A stretch of DNA of 64,000 nucleotides from Facklamia languida CCUG 37842 (GCF_000245795.1 NZ_JH601133.1:122093-186092), one strand, 5' to 3'; positions 33,921 to 44,505 are shown, counted from the stretch's first letter. Notes: generated by a model from the sequence alone, not told the origin. Numbers and translations: made by a program.

Positions 33921-35273
33921 CTATTCAGCTGTTTGCCTATGCTGCTTAAGAAAAGCCCTGGCTTCAGAAACAAAATAAAGGGAACCTGTGATAAGTAGAA
34001 GATCCTGTTTTTGGTCCTGATGGTCACGAATATAGTCCATTAAAAAGGTCTGCCAGTCCGGTAGATAGCTAGCTGGTCGACTGCCAGCCAATCCTTTCTG
34101 AGCCAAAATTTCTTCAAAATCTTTCTGGCCCATGGCCTCAAAGTGGTTGAAGCTGGTGAGATAGACTTCTTCAACCGGAAAACTTAATAACAAAGGAATT
34201 TGCTCCTTCTGATTTTTCTTCTTCAAGCCGCCATATAGGAGGGTAATTTGGTAATCCTTAAGATTCTCAGCGACAACTTGCTTCAAAGCCATCAAGCCTT
34301 CCATATTATGGGCCCCATCCAGATAGATGGCTGGCTGGGCATGGATCTTTTCTAAGCGGCCAATCCAGTGTGTCGATGCTAGACTGGTTATGGCCTTGGG
34401 CCAATTAATCACCCGGTCTTCAAGGGCCATCCAGGCCATAAAGGCCTCAAGCGAAGTCGTCGCATTGTGGATCTGGTGGTCCCCCATCATCCCGATGGTG
34501 ACTTGGAGGTCCTGGGCAAGAAAATGTGCACTCCTCATTATAAACTGTGAACCGAGCGGTCCTGTTTCTTGAACCATTTGTACACCATAATCACGGTCCC
34601 ATTGATAATGTTTGGCGTGATGGTCTTGTGCCCACTTGTCAATCACCGCTAAGGGACTGGCTTGAATCAGACCGGTCACGACGGGGCGGCCGTCCTTAAT
34701 AATTCCCGCTTTTTCAAGCGCAATTTCCTCTAGCGTCTCCCCTAACATATCCGCATGGTCCATAGCAATCGATGTAATGATAGCCACTTGTCCCTCTAGG
34801 ACATTGGTACAGTCATGCATTCCACCGATTCCTGCTTCAATCAGACAAATATCCGGTTGTTTTTCTTGGAAATAGAGACAGGCCATAATGGTAAACAATT
34901 CAAAGTAGATTAAGCGACCATACTCACTATTCTTCTCCATATAGTCATTGAGGTCGACCAACCGATTGGTTAAACGGATCAAATCTTCATCTGGGATTTC
35001 TTGATGATTAAACGTAATCCTTTCATTAAACCGCTCAATGTGAGGAGAAGTAAAGCTTCCAACTGAAAAGCCTTGACTCATCAGTAAGTCCCGCAAATAA
35101 GCAACGTTGGATCCTTTTCCATTAGTACCGGTAATATGAATGACTGGCAGATGCTGGTGTGGATTTTGCACATAGTCCAAGGCCTGATACATCTTGGTCA
35201 TATCTGGACGGGGAATGGGATTGACTTGGTTTAATAACCAGTAAGTCGCCTCCTCAACACTTGTAAATTTCAT
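33921..35273 (-). CDS. folC: Folylpolyglutamate synthase / dihydrofolate synthase
   Basis: A 450-residue Mur-ligase-fold enzyme that adds glutamate to folates. The P-loop HITGTNGKGSN is at about 47, the family motif SFTSPHIERFNERI at about 76, and the Mg2+ site GIGGMHDCTNVL at about 150. It lies 25 bases after valS, the usual Firmicutes order, and is probably cotranscribed from the T-box leader. GAGGAG precedes the ATG. Confidence 0.94.
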   Translation of the reverse strand: MKFTSVEEATYWLLNQVNPIPRPDMTKMYQALDYVQNPHQHLPVIHITGTNGKGSNVAYLRDLLMSQGFSVGSFTSPHIERFNERITFNHQEIPDEDLIRLTNRLVDLNDYMEKNSEYGRLIYFELFTIMACLYFQEKQPDICLIEAGIGGMHDCTNVLEGQVAIITSIAMDHADMLGETLEEIALEKAGIIKDGRPVVTGLIQASPLAVIDKWAQDHHAKHYQWDRDYGVQMVQETGPLGSQFIMRSAHFLAQDLQVTIGMMGDHQIHNATTSLEAFMAWMALEDRVINWPKAITSLASTHWIGRLEKIHAQPAIYLDGAHNMEGLMALKQVVAENLKDYQITLLYGGLKKKNQKEQIPLLLSFPVEEVYLTSFNHFEAMGQKDFEEILAQKGLAGSRPASYLPDWQTFLMDYIRDHQDQKQDLLLITGSLYFVSEARAFLKQHRQTAE

Positions 35274-35298
35274 GGCTGATGAAACTCCTCTATAAGAT

Positions 35299-37938
35299 CT
35301 AAATTAATTGGTTTAATTCTTGGATTCGGTCTCTGACCGCTTGTAATTGCTTTTCATAATCGATTTTCTTCTGCCGTTCGCTGTCCACCAAGGCCTGAGG
35401 CGCCTTAGCAATAAAGCCTTCATTGGCTAATTTCTTATCTACCCGGTCCACTTCCTTGACCAATTTGGCTGCTTCCTGGTCTAATCGTTTAATTTCGTCT
35501 TCAATTTTAACGAGCCCTTTGAGTGGGATCAAAATCTGAGCGAAAGACAGGGTTTGGGTGACCATCTCTTCTTCAATCGTCGGGTCTAAATCAATAGTTA
35601 ACTCCGAACAATGGCAGAATCGGTCAATATAAGCCCGGTTCGCTTGGAGTCGGTCCTTAACGCTGGGGTCTTCCACCTTGATGGTCAAGGCTAATTCTTT
35701 AGATAAGGGTGTGTGCATCTCATTACGAATCTGTCTAACTGCTGTAATCACTTCGATCAATTGACTCATCGCAACTTCTGCCGCTTCATCTTGGTAAGCC
35801 GTCTCCACTTGAGGATAATGAGCTGTTACGATGGAAGCTCCTTCTGGGGCAATTTGTTGCCAGATTTCCTCTGTTACAAAAGGCATGATGGGATGTAACA
35901 AGCGTAAGAACTGATCTAAGACATGGATTAATACGGACTTCGTCTTTATAGAATCTTGACTTGAATCTTGTAACTGTTCCTTGGTCATTTCAATGTACCA
36001 GTCACAGTAATCATCCCAGATAAAGTGGTAAAGCTGGCGACCGGCTTCACCAAATTCAAAACGCTCAAACAGTTGAGTCACGGACTCAATGGTCGCTTGT
36101 AGTCGAGAGAGGATCCAACGATCGGCTAGAGTCAAGTCTTGACCGATGACAATCGAGGACAGGTCCAAATCACCTACATTCATGAGGACGTACCGTGAAG
36201 CGTTCCAGATCTTATTAATAAAGTTCCAAGCGGCTCCCATCTTCTCAGTCGAATAACGAACATCTTGTCCTGGTGTTGACCCCGTTGATAGGAACCAACG
36301 TAGAGAGTCCACCCCATATTCATCGATAACATCCATCGGATCAATCCCATTGCCCAGCGATTTGGACATCTTACGTCCGGATTCATCACGAATCAGACCA
36401 TGCAAGAGGACATGCTTGAAAGGACGGCGATGGGTAAATTCTAAGGATTGGAAGATCATGCGAGATACCCAGAAGAAGATAATATCATAACCGGTTACCA
36501 GGGTATCGGTTGGGAAATAACGGTCAAGATCGGCAGTCTGGTCTGGCCATCCCATCGTCGAGAAAGGCCACAAGGCAGATGAGAACCAGGTGTCTAAGAC
36601 ATCCGGATCCCGCTCCCAGTTTGCTTCATCAGCTGGTGCCTGTTCACCGACATAGATTTCACCTGTTTCACGATGGTACCAAGCAGGAATTTGATGACCC
36701 CACCACAATTGTCTCGAAATAACCCAGTCATGAACATTTTCCATCCAAGTTGTAAAGGTTTGTTCAAAGCGAGGCGGATAGAATTCCACCGCATCCTCTC
36801 CCTTTTGATTGTCTAAGGCTTTCTGAGCCAGGGGAGCCATCTTAACAAACCACTGAGTGGATAAATAAGGCTCCACCATAGCCCCTGTCCGCTCGGAGTG
36901 ACCTACTGAATGCAGGTGGTCAACCACCTTGACCAATAAACCAGCGGCTTCAAGGTCTGCTACAATTTGCTTGCGCGCCTGGAAACGGTCCATTCCAGCA
37001 TAGGCCCCGCCCTTGTCATTAATCGTGCCATCTCGATTCATTACATTGATACGTGGTAAGTCGTGGCGGTTTCCAACCTCAAAGTCATTCGGATCATGAG
37101 CCGGTGTGATCTTAACAACACCAGTACCAAAGTCCCGATCGACATAAGTATCCGCAATAATTGGAATCTCGCGGTTCACCAATGGTAAGAGAACCTTTTG
37201 CCCAATCAAGTGTTGGTAGCGTTCATCGTCAGGATGCACCGCAATGGCAGTATCGCCTAGGAGGGTCTCAGGTCGAGTTGTAGCAATTTCTACCTTTTCC
37301 TGGCTACCAACGATTGGATAATAAATATGATAGAAGGCGCCTTGGACATCCTTATGAATCACTTCAATGTCCGATAGAGCTGTTTGAGCCACTGGGTCCC
37401 AATTGATAATGTATTCACCACGATAGATCAAGCCCTTCTCATAGAGAGCAACAAAGACCTTGTTGACTGCCCGGTTGAGGCCTTCATCTAAGGTGAAACG
37501 CTCGCGGTCATAATCGACGGATACTCCCATCTTCGCCCATTGTTGACGAATAATTGTCGCATACTCTTCTTTCCAGTCCCAGGTCTTCGCCAGGAATTGC
37601 TCACGGCCCAGATCATGGCGCGATAGATTCTCTTCCTCTTTGATTCGGGCTTCCACCTTGGCCTGGGTTGCAATCCCCGCATGGTCCATCCCGGGCAACC
37701 ACAGGGTGTCATAGCCTTGCATCCGCTTAGACCGAATGATCATATCTTGCAAGGTAACATCCCAGGCATGGCCGAGGTGTAATTTCCCTGTCACATTGGG
37801 AGGCGGAATAACAATTGAATAAGGCTTAGCTTTTTGATCACCTGAAGGCTTAAAGACTCCTTGATCGACCCATTCTTGATACTTTCCTTCTTCCACCGAC
37901 TGAGGATGATATTTACTTGGCATTTCCCTTTTTTTCAT
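35299..37938 (-). CDS. valS: Valyl-tRNA synthetase
   Basis: An 879-residue class I synthetase. HIGH motif in [15 protein letters not shown] (about 45), CP1 editing domain (about 190-340), [12 protein letters not shown] (about 525), anticodon-binding helices and the C-terminal coiled coil (about 815-879; [19 protein letters not shown]) typical of ValRS. ATG 37938 follows AAAGGGAAG; ATG 37959 lies before that site. A T-box leader upstream senses uncharged tRNA-Val. Confidence 0.97.
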   Translation of the reverse strand: MKKREMPSKYHPQSVEEGKYQEWVDQGVFKPSGDQKAKPYSIVIPPPNVTGKLHLGHAWDVTLQDMIIRSKRMQGYDTLWLPGMDHAGIATQAKVEARIKEEENLSRHDLGREQFLAKTWDWKEEYATIIRQQWAKMGVSVDYDRERFTLDEGLNRAVNKVFVALYEKGLIYRGEYIINWDPVAQTALSDIEVIHKDVQGAFYHIYYPIVGSQEKVEIATTRPETLLGDTAIAVHPDDERYQHLIGQKVLLPLVNREIPIIADTYVDRDFGTGVVKITPAHDPNDFEVGNRHDLPRINVMNRDGTINDKGGAYAGMDRFQARKQIVADLEAAGLLVKVVDHLHSVGHSERTGAMVEPYLSTQWFVKMAPLAQKALDNQKGEDAVEFYPPRFEQTFTTWMENVHDWVISRQLWWGHQIPAWYHRETGEIYVGEQAPADEANWERDPDVLDTWFSSALWPFSTMGWPDQTADLDRYFPTDTLVTGYDIIFFWVSRMIFQSLEFTHRRPFKHVLLHGLIRDESGRKMSKSLGNGIDPMDVIDEYGVDSLRWFLSTGSTPGQDVRYSTEKMGAAWNFINKIWNASRYVLMNVGDLDLSSIVIGQDLTLADRWILSRLQATIESVTQLFERFEFGEAGRQLYHFIWDDYCDWYIEMTKEQLQDSSQDSIKTKSVLIHVLDQFLRLLHPIMPFVTEEIWQQIAPEGASIVTAHYPQVETAYQDEAAEVAMSQLIEVITAVRQIRNEMHTPLSKELALTIKVEDPSVKDRLQANRAYIDRFCHCSELTIDLDPTIEEEMVTQTLSFAQILIPLKGLVKIEDEIKRLDQEAAKLVKEVDRVDKKLANEGFIAKAPQALVDSERQKKIDYEKQLQAVRDRIQELNQLI

Positions 37939-37964
37939 ATTGCACTTCCCTTTCTTCATTCAAC

Positions 37965-38220
37965 CTAACTCAAGCAAAAGCAAACGTCCCATGCCTCAGC
38001 ATAGGACGTTGATTTCGTGGTACCACCTAATTTTAGACTACTGTATGTAATCCCTCTTTCTTGTTATCGAAGATCTTCTCCGTAAAGCACTAATTCAATG
38101 TGTTCATACTTTATGACTCCAAGCTACCTTCGTTCTTAATAGGAACTTTCAGCCAGGGATTCCTTCTCTGTCTCGGTTAAGAACTACTCTTCTCTTCATA
38201 GTCTATTTATTAGGAATGTA
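37965..38220 (-). promoter_or_regulatory. T-box leader of valS
   Basis: The minus-strand RNA has a long Stem I region, the antiterminator T-box sequence AGGTGGTACCACG (near 38020-38032) and a terminator AACGTCCTATGC ... GCATGGGACGTT (37982-38012). A Stem I specifier could not be fixed with certainty; GUA near 38148 is a candidate. Confidence 0.92.
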
Positions 38221-38225
38221 GAGTC

Positions 38226-38254
38226 ATTTTAACATGATTTATACGGTTAGACAA
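38226..38254 (-). promoter_or_regulatory. valS promoter
   Basis: TTGTCT (38249-38254), 17 bases, TAAAAT (38226-38231) on the minus strand, directly before the T-box leader. Confidence 0.75.
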
Positions 38255-38287
38255 GATTTGCTTTAAAAGGACGGTCGAATGTCAAAC

Positions 38288-38316
38288 AAAAATGCTAGCC
38301 CCTTCGGGCTAGCAGT
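38288..38316 (-). terminator. Terminator of tpx
   Basis: TGCTAGCCC, loop GAAG, GGGCTAGCA followed by TTTTTG on the minus strand, five bases after the tpx stop. Confidence 0.9.
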
Positions 38317-38321
38317 GAGAA

Positions 38322-38819
38322 TTATTGGAGGCGGTTAACCGTTTCAATGACAGGATCATAATCCGGTTGTTCAGAAACCTCTTCAACAATCTGACGATAT
38401 TGAATTACGCCTTGAGGATCAACCACAAAGACGGAACGGGTTAGCAATTCTTTGCCCCCTAGATTAATCACCAGTCCATACTGGTCACCAAATTCTCCTG
38501 ATTCATCGGTTAGGGTCTGAACATTTAAATGGTTATCTTCATTCCATTGCTTGAATTCAGACGGAAGATTGCGTGAAATCGTATAGAAATTCCAGTCCCC
38601 TTCTGCTGCCAATTCAGCAAATTTCTTGGTTTGCAGGTGGCAGGTTTGGGTCGTGACATCTGGTACCACACTCAAGACCGTCACTTTGCCTTTTAAGAGG
38701 TCAGCGAGTGATTGTTCTTGTCCTTGAATATCTTTGACTTTGGCATCAGGGGCTGAGTCGCCTACTTGAACTGGCTGTCCTTTTACTTCAATCGGGTCAC
38801 CTAAAAATGTAACTTGCAT
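38322..38819 (-). CDS. tpx: Thiol peroxidase (Tpx-type peroxiredoxin)
   Basis: A 165-residue peroxiredoxin of the Tpx family (MQVTFLGDPIEVKGQPVQVG). The peroxidatic Cys is in VVPDVTTQTCHLQT with the TxxC motif, and the catalytic Arg in LLTRSVFVVD. The resolving Cys normally found about 35 residues later (RFCGAEG region) is absent: the segment reads PSEFKQWNEDNH, and no second Cys exists in the protein. It should therefore act by a 1-Cys mechanism with an external thiol. ATG 38819 is chosen for its distance to GGAAGG. Single-gene unit with its own terminator. Confidence 0.9.
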   Translation of the reverse strand: MQVTFLGDPIEVKGQPVQVGDSAPDAKVKDIQGQEQSLADLLKGKVTVLSVVPDVTTQTCHLQTKKFAELAAEGDWNFYTISRNLPSEFKQWNEDNHLNVQTLTDESGEFGDQYGLVINLGGKELLTRSVFVVDPQGVIQYRQIVEEVSEQPDYDPVIETVNRLQ

Positions 38820-38904
38820 ATGTCGCATCCTTCCTTTCAAATTTTCACTTTTGATAAGCTACTTGTATTATACCACCTACAGCTTACTTCAGCTAAGAAC
38901 CTGC

Positions 38905-39846
38905 TTAGAGGTCAGCTAAAAAGGCTAGGATCTTATCTAGATAGAGATCCGGATCTTCATAGAAATACATGGCGTGTTCCCCTTGGTCAAGCGTCCAGAG
39001 TTCCTTCTGCTTGGCAGCAGATGCCTGGTAAAGATCCTCTCCCATATGATAGGGGGTCATGTCATCGTTCTTGGCATGGATCACCAGTAAAGGGGTCGAT
39101 GATTCATGGATTGCCTTTACCCCATCTGTTTGGTCAAATGAAAAGCCTTGAGAAAAACGTAAGCCCCAATCCCCTACCCATAATAAGTAGTCCATCGGCA
39201 AGCCAATTTCATCAATCATGTCTTCCATTTGGCGTTGAGTCATCTCCTTGCCATTACTCATCGGACTATCCAGAATCAAAGCCTGGACCTTGTCTTCCAA
39301 TTCAGGAGCAGCTAGGGCAACCGTTCCCCCACCAAAAGATGCTCCCCAGACATAGAAAGGACCTTGGCCAAGTTCTAAGGCATGGTTGACAACATCTAGT
39401 AAGTCGTGACTCTCCAGAAAACCAAAGGTATTCGTCGATCCTGTATTATCACCCGAATTTCGCTGGTCATAGGCTATAAAGGAGTAGCCCGCTTTAATTA
39501 ACCTTTCAGCCAGAGGATAGACACTCTCCTTAGTCCCCCCTAAATAATGAGTCAAGACAAAGAATCCTTTGCTTGAAGGATTGAGGTAATAGACAACAGG
39601 GATCGCATGATCCTTTTTTGAAGATTCCAGAGTGACGCGCTCAATTGAATAGTCCTTCTCAAAGGCTTCCCAATCGAAGTCGACCCCCTTTAAGAAATTC
39701 TCTGTTTCTTGCTTCGTCGATTGTGGGTCAGTAAGGTGGGTCAACTGATTAACCATCTGGTGACCGACGAAGACACATAAGGCAATTCCTGCCAACAAGA
39801 TAAGGCCAAACAAGCTGAATATAATCCTTTTAATCCATTTCTTCAT
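38905..39846 (-). CDS. Membrane-anchored alpha/beta hydrolase
   Basis: A 313-residue protein with an N-terminal membrane helix (about 8-28) and an outer alpha/beta-hydrolase fold. The nucleophile elbow GASFGGG (Ser about 182) and the acid in HAKNDDMTPY (about 258) with His in DQGEHAMYF (about 288) complete the triad. It resembles YqkD/BAAT-type esterases of Firmicutes. Substrate unknown. AAAGGAG lies 7 bases before ATG 39846. Confidence 0.85.
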   Translation of the reverse strand: MKKWIKRIIFSLFGLILLAGIALCVFVGHQMVNQLTHLTDPQSTKQETENFLKGVDFDWEAFEKDYSIERVTLESSKKDHAIPVVYYLNPSSKGFFVLTHYLGGTKESVYPLAERLIKAGYSFIAYDQRNSGDNTGSTNTFGFLESHDLLDVVNHALELGQGPFYVWGASFGGGTVALAAPELEDKVQALILDSPMSNGKEMTQRQMEDMIDEIGLPMDYLLWVGDWGLRFSQGFSFDQTDGVKAIHESSTPLLVIHAKNDDMTPYHMGEDLYQASAAKQKELWTLDQGEHAMYFYEDPDLYLDKILAFLADL

Positions 39847-39862
39847 GATAGTCTCCTTTATA

Positions 39863-39886
39863 AAAAAACTATCCCTCACGGGATAG
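39863..39886 (-). terminator. Terminator of ridA
   Basis: CTATCCC, loop GTGA, GGGATAG, TTTTTTT on the minus strand, 8 bases after the ridA stop. Confidence 0.92.
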
Positions 39887-39894
39887 AAAGATAA

Positions 39895-40275
39895 TTATAA
39901 GCTAGCGATGACTTCGATCTCAACTAAGACATTCTTAGGTAGAGTCTTAACTGCCACAGCAGAACGTGCTGGTTTAGACGTGAAATATTGACCGTAAAGC
40001 TCATTAAACACAGCAAAATCAGCCATATCTGCCAAGAAGCAGGTTGTCTTAATCACTTTATCAGCGCTAGAACCCGCTGCTTGTAATAAAGCATCGACAT
40101 TCTTTAAAACTTGTTGTGTTTGGCCTTCAATATCGGTTGCTTCAACTGCATTGGTTGCAGGATCAATCGGAATTTGCCCAGAACAAAAGACCATCTCATT
40201 GATAACTTTTGCTTGTGAATAAGGTCCAATAGCTGCTGGGGCTTGATCGGTAGTGATAGTTTTGATTTCTGACAT
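39895..40275 (-). CDS. ridA: RidA/YjgF-family enamine/imine deaminase
   Basis: A 126-residue protein that hydrolyses reactive 2-aminoacrylate-type imines made by PLP enzymes. The key Arg is in PARSAVAVKTLP (about 105), with GPYSQA near the N-terminus and a C-terminal VEIEVIA segment. Full length, single domain. It lies 40 bases after thiI and has its own terminator; AAAGGAG precedes the ATG. Confidence 0.94.
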   Translation of the reverse strand: MSEIKTITTDQAPAAIGPYSQAKVINEMVFCSGQIPIDPATNAVEATDIEGQTQQVLKNVDALLQAAGSSADKVIKTTCFLADMADFAVFNELYGQYFTSKPARSAVAVKTLPKNVLVEIEVIASL

Positions 40276-40314
40276 GATGATTCTCCTTTAATAATTTTGT
40301 CCAATGCGATGCAA

Positions 40315-41523
40315 CTAGAGTAAATCGGTAAAGGCCTGTTGACTTGGATTCTGATAGTGGCGATCGATTTCAGTCGTCACGATCTCAGCCAGTGCCTCTT
40401 CCACCAATTCCTGGATTGGCAGTCGCTCTTCATACTCGAGTATGGTATGTAATCGGGGCTTGGTCCAGGGTGATTTTGGACTGAAGACAGTACAGCAGTC
40501 CTCATAAGGCTCATTTGAGATCTCATAGCTTCCAATTCGTTGTGCCAAATCTATTATATCATTTTTATCAGCAGAAATTAAAGGGCGAAGAATAAGAGAT
40601 TGACTCACTTGATTGATGACCCGCATGGAATCAATCGTCTGTGAAGCTACCTGACCCAAGGATTCACCATTAATGATGGCATGAGCCTTACGTTCAATGA
40701 CTAACCGGTCCATGATACGGAGCATGATCCGCCTCATCACTGTCATCGACATATTATCGGGCACCTGGTCTTTGATGGCGAGTTGTACCTTGGTAAAGGG
40801 AACCTCATGGAAGGTCAGGGAAGTCGCATATTGAGCCAAAACACCGGTCAGTCGCTTGGCCTTCTCCAAGGCTTGCGGACTCGTATAAGGCGGACTGGCA
40901 AAGTGGACCATCTCCAAGGCCATCCCTCGCTTAATCATCTCATAACCCGCAATGGGTGAGTCAAATCCCCCCGACAACATCAAAAGTCCCTTGCCGCTCG
41001 ATCCATAGGGTAAACCGCCCATCCCAGGGTAGGAAGTTAAGCTAAGATAGGCTTGGTCTTGCTGAACTGAAACCACCAACTTGTGATCAGGCTGTCGCAT
41101 GGCAACTTTAAGTTGCGGGAAGGCGTCTAAGATATCCCCACCGACTTCTCTTTGAATCGCGAGACTATCATAGGGAAAGGTCTTATCAGACCGTTTAGCT
41201 ACAACCTTGAAGCTTGCTTGCGAATCGAGTTGAAGGTCGCTAAATAAATGAACAGCCGCTTGTCGAATCACCGCAAAATCGCGCTCAACAGGATAGACTG
41301 GCTCGAACCGTTGGATGCCCGGAATGTTTTTTAGGATTTCAATCAGGTCTTCATAGGGTGTTTCTTCCCACTGTAAATGCATAAAATCATGGTGAGGTAA
41401 AATTTTGATTTTTTCTAAGTGACGTGTCTGATAGCGAATATGTTCCGCCATTTTTTGTTGAAAGGACTTACGATTGCGTCCTTTAGTAGAAAGTTCACCG
41501 TAATGAATTAATATTTGCTTCAA
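40315..41523 (-). CDS. thiI: tRNA 4-thiouridine synthetase ThiI
   Basis: A 402-residue protein: NFLD/THUMP RNA-binding domain (about 1-165) and PP-loop adenylation domain with MLSGGFDSPIAGY (about 183). It lacks the C-terminal rhodanese domain of the enterobacterial form, as is normal in Bacilli, and so depends on the adjacent cysteine desulfurase for sulfur transfer to make 4-thiouridine at tRNA position 8. The gap to that gene is 12 bases. Confidence 0.95.
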   Translation of the reverse strand: MKQILIHYGELSTKGRNRKSFQQKMAEHIRYQTRHLEKIKILPHHDFMHLQWEETPYEDLIEILKNIPGIQRFEPVYPVERDFAVIRQAAVHLFSDLQLDSQASFKVVAKRSDKTFPYDSLAIQREVGGDILDAFPQLKVAMRQPDHKLVVSVQQDQAYLSLTSYPGMGGLPYGSSGKGLLMLSGGFDSPIAGYEMIKRGMALEMVHFASPPYTSPQALEKAKRLTGVLAQYATSLTFHEVPFTKVQLAIKDQVPDNMSMTVMRRIMLRIMDRLVIERKAHAIINGESLGQVASQTIDSMRVINQVSQSLILRPLISADKNDIIDLAQRIGSYEISNEPYEDCCTVFSPKSPWTKPRLHTILEYEERLPIQELVEEALAEIVTTEIDRHYQNPSQQAFTDLL

Positions 41524-41535
41524 TGACTTACTCCT

Positions 41536-42675
41536 TTACGCTTGATTCACTTGATGGGTTACGACTGGAATGGCCGCTAAGAGCCGGTCAATCTGGTCCT
41601 GACTAGTTGTCGATGCCATGGAGATCCGGATGGCTGACCGGGCGACCTCCTCTGCCACCCCCATTGCATGTAAGGTCACATGGGAAGAGGCCTTGCGGCT
41701 GGAGCAGGCAGAGGTCGTCGACACCATCACCTGCTCCTGGGCAAAGGCATTCACCAAGACCTCGCCTGGAACACCCGGATAACTGGTACAGATAATATGA
41801 CCAGTCGTCTGGGCTCCCCCAAAGACTTGCCAGCCAGACGCTTGCAGAACTTTAACCACTTGATGACGGAAGCCTTCAAGCTTCGCCCGGCTTTCTTCTT
41901 GAATTTGGTCTGCTAAACGCAAGGCCTTGGCACAGGCAGCAATCGCAGGTAAGTTCTCAGTGGACGATCTGAGTCCCCCCTCTTGCCCACCTCCATAGAG
42001 TAATGGCAGCTTAGGCACCCGCTGTCGCATGGCCAGGATTCCAACTCCCCGCACTGAATGAAATTTATGGCTGCTCAAGCTTATCAGGTCAATCCGGTTG
42101 TCTTTAAGCAGGGATAAGTGACTTGTCACTGCTTGAATCCCATCCACATGCCAGAGAATCTGGGGATGGTCTGCTAGTAGAGCGGCAATCGCCTTCAAGG
42201 GTTGGATGGTTCCCACCTCATTATTAACGGCCATGGTTGAGACCATTAATACCTGGGAAGTCAACAAAGTCCTGAACTGGTCTAGGTCTATTTGCCCTTG
42301 TCTATCAACGGGAAGTAAGACCACCTCGAAACCCAAGCCCTCTAACTGGTCCACCTGTTGGAGAATGGAGGCATGTTCAACAGCCGATATCAGAATTTGA
42401 TGACGGGTTGGATGATACTTTCTTTGAGCTTGTGCAATTCTTTGTAGGGCCCAGTTATTGGATTCTGTTCCCGAGCTGGTGAAGTAAATTTCATCTGACT
42501 CGAAGGCTAATATTTGAGCGACCTGACTGCGAGCTTGGTCTAGGAGGGCATGGGCCTGGTCTCCTAATGGATGGGGACTGGATGGGTTGGCAAAATAATC
42601 CTCAGCCACTTTGACATAAGTTGCCAGGACTTGTGGGTGGACGGGAGTCGTTGCGCTGTGGTCAAAATAATCCAT
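41536..42675 (-). CDS. Cysteine desulfurase (NifZ-type, partner of ThiI)
   Basis: A 379-residue PLP enzyme. The PLP Lys is in SSHKFHSVRGVG (about 204), the cofactor-binding His/Asp in HVDGIQAV, and the sulfur-carrying Cys in VSTTSACSSRKA (about 324). In Bacillus a desulfurase of this class sits beside thiI and supplies its sulfur; the same pair here supports that role rather than general Fe-S assembly. It has no iscU or sufU neighbour. It is the first gene of the two-gene unit. Confidence 0.92.
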   Translation of the reverse strand: MDYFDHSATTPVHPQVLATYVKVAEDYFANPSSPHPLGDQAHALLDQARSQVAQILAFESDEIYFTSSGTESNNWALQRIAQAQRKYHPTRHQILISAVEHASILQQVDQLEGLGFEVVLLPVDRQGQIDLDQFRTLLTSQVLMVSTMAVNNEVGTIQPLKAIAALLADHPQILWHVDGIQAVTSHLSLLKDNRIDLISLSSHKFHSVRGVGILAMRQRVPKLPLLYGGGQEGGLRSSTENLPAIAACAKALRLADQIQEESRAKLEGFRHQVVKVLQASGWQVFGGAQTTGHIICTSYPGVPGEVLVNAFAQEQVMVSTTSACSSRKASSHVTLHAMGVAEEVARSAIRISMASTTSQDQIDRLLAAIPVVTHQVNQA

Positions 42676-42727
42676 GAGTCTTCCTCTCTTTTTTTCACTG
42701 AAAACTAGACTACCCTCTCATTAAATA

Positions 42728-42776
42728 AGGGCATGAAAAAACCGAACAGTTCCATTAAGGACCTATTCGGATCGAT
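42728..42776 (-). terminator. Terminator of ezrA
   Basis: On the minus strand CCGAATAGGTCC ... GGAACTGTTCGG followed by TTTTTT; about ten pairs with two mismatches, just after the ezrA stop. Confidence 0.8.
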
Positions 42777-42780
42777 CGAA

Positions 42781-44505
42781 TTAGTACATCCGATGCTTTT
42801 TCTCTTGATGATACATGCGGCGAACCTGGGTTGGTGCATCTGGATCCACCCGACGTAAAGCCTTCTCAATGATCGCTAAGGCTTCCGTGAAGCGGAACTC
42901 TTGGTAGAAGAAGTATTGGGCTTCCTTAATCGCTTGATCCATTTCAGGATAATCATATCGGAAACGGTTAGAATGCTGAATCATATACTCCGTCAAGAGG
43001 GCTGAATCAATTGTTTCTTCAGTTAAAGCCTCAAGATCTTCCATATCTTGTTGCAAGTTCATCTCGAGCTCTTCAATCTGACTCATATCCACACGCACAC
43101 GGTTCAACTGCTGGGACAAGGTTTCAATCTGATCCGTTACTTTATAGAATAACTGATAATAAGTCTCATGTAGACCAGGTAAATGATTCTTCTCTAAGCG
43201 ACGTTTCATATTACGAAGGTCTAATTCATAAAGATCCAGATTTGACTTAGATTCCTTCTCTTGGCTGGTAAGTCCGGATAAGGACTTAACTAACTGGTTC
43301 TGTTGGTCAGAGATCTCTTCGATATTTCGCTCAATCTTACGCATTGATGATTCAATTTGAGTAAAGACGGCATGATTTTGATTCATGTCTTCTTGGAGGT
43401 CTTGGAACTTCTTCACTTCTAGCTTAATCTGTTCCGTTAAGTCATTTACTTGATCCACTTCATTATGATGCAGAATATATGATTGAGAGATTCGGTCCAC
43501 TTCAATTCCTGCATACCGGTTGTTTTCTAGAACTGCATTAATGCGACTTTCGAGTTGGTGGAGGTGACTATTCACATAACTCTTAGCCGCAATTTCTGAC
43601 TCCATCATCTCATAAAGAGCATTGATTTCCCGATCAGCCTTATCCATCAGGGTTTTAGCATCCACTAGGTCTGCTTTTTTAATTTTCTGCTTGGCTTCAT
43701 TCAATTGTTCTTGAATCTTTTCAATTTCTTCAGGGACACTCACACCCTCGAAGTTGAACTTACTGGTCACCATCTTCTCATAACCTTCACGTAGGTCTTC
43801 AAGTGAATCCTCATAGTCCTTCTTGATCTGGTCGTACATCATCGGGATCTTCTCAAGAATCTCTTCGAGTGAGTCCATCTCAGCGTCGATTGTATCTAGC
43901 ATATCTTGGCCTTCTAGGTGGTCGCCATTACTAGTAAATTCATTATACTTGGTGAAGTTCAATTCGAGATATTGTAAATTCTTCTCGAGCGTCTCAATTG
44001 CAGGACCAAAATCAAAAGAATGGTTCATGACACGTTTACGCGCTTCTTGATAGCGATCAAGCAAAGTCTCATAGCGTTCCTGGTTGTCATTTTCGGTCGT
44101 CAAGAGATGTGATAGCTCATCATGGAGTCGTGTGACTTGCCCTTCTGTCTCATCGAGGATTTCACGGGCTTGATTTAAGGCATTCTTGGCCTTGACCAGG
44201 TTCATCTGCTCAACAAACTGTTCTGATCCAACCAGAGCTGCCTCAATCTCAGTAAATTGAAAATTGGTAATTGTTTGCCAGTTGGCGACTAAGCTTTCAT
44301 ATTTGCGCTTCGTTTGCCCTGATAAGTTCATATTTTTTAAAGTGAAGAGCTGGTCGGCAATAGAAATTGACATCATTTCATCTTTTCTTTGCTCTAATTC
44401 TTTAATTTCTTTCTTTCGTTGTGTCCGGAAAAAGTAAATTAACCCATAAATTAAGAGTATGATCACAACAATGATGAATAAAATGTCTGTGAATTTTAAG
44501 CTCAT
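42781..44505 (-). CDS. ezrA: Septation ring regulator EzrA
   Basis: A 574-residue protein with one N-terminal membrane helix (about 5-26) and a long cytoplasmic spectrin-like coiled-coil body, the hallmark of EzrA, which binds FtsZ and cell-wall synthases. Heptad-rich segments run from about 95 to 520. Length matches the family (560-575). The gene has its own promoter (TATAAT on minus at 44578-44583) and terminator. It is the second division regulator in the window beside the ftsZ cluster. Confidence 0.93.
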   Translation of the reverse strand: MSLKFTDILFIIVVIILLIYGLIYFFRTQRKKEIKELEQRKDEMMSISIADQLFTLKNMNLSGQTKRKYESLVANWQTITNFQFTEIEAALVGSEQFVEQMNLVKAKNALNQAREILDETEGQVTRLHDELSHLLTTENDNQERYETLLDRYQEARKRVMNHSFDFGPAIETLEKNLQYLELNFTKYNEFTSNGDHLEGQDMLDTIDAEMDSLEEILEKIPMMYDQIKKDYEDSLEDLREGYEKMVTSKFNFEGVSVPEEIEKIQEQLNEAKQKIKKADLVDAKTLMDKADREINALYEMMESEIAAKSYVNSHLHQLESRINAVLENNRYAGIEVDRISQSYILHHNEVDQVNDLTEQIKLEVKKFQDLQEDMNQNHAVFTQIESSMRKIERNIEEISDQQNQLVKSLSGLTSQEKESKSNLDLYELDLRNMKRRLEKNHLPGLHETYYQLFYKVTDQIETLSQQLNRVRVDMSQIEELEMNLQQDMEDLEALTEETIDSALLTEYMIQHSNRFRYDYPEMDQAIKEAQYFFYQEFRFTEALAIIEKALRRVDPDAPTQVRRMYHQEKKHRMY

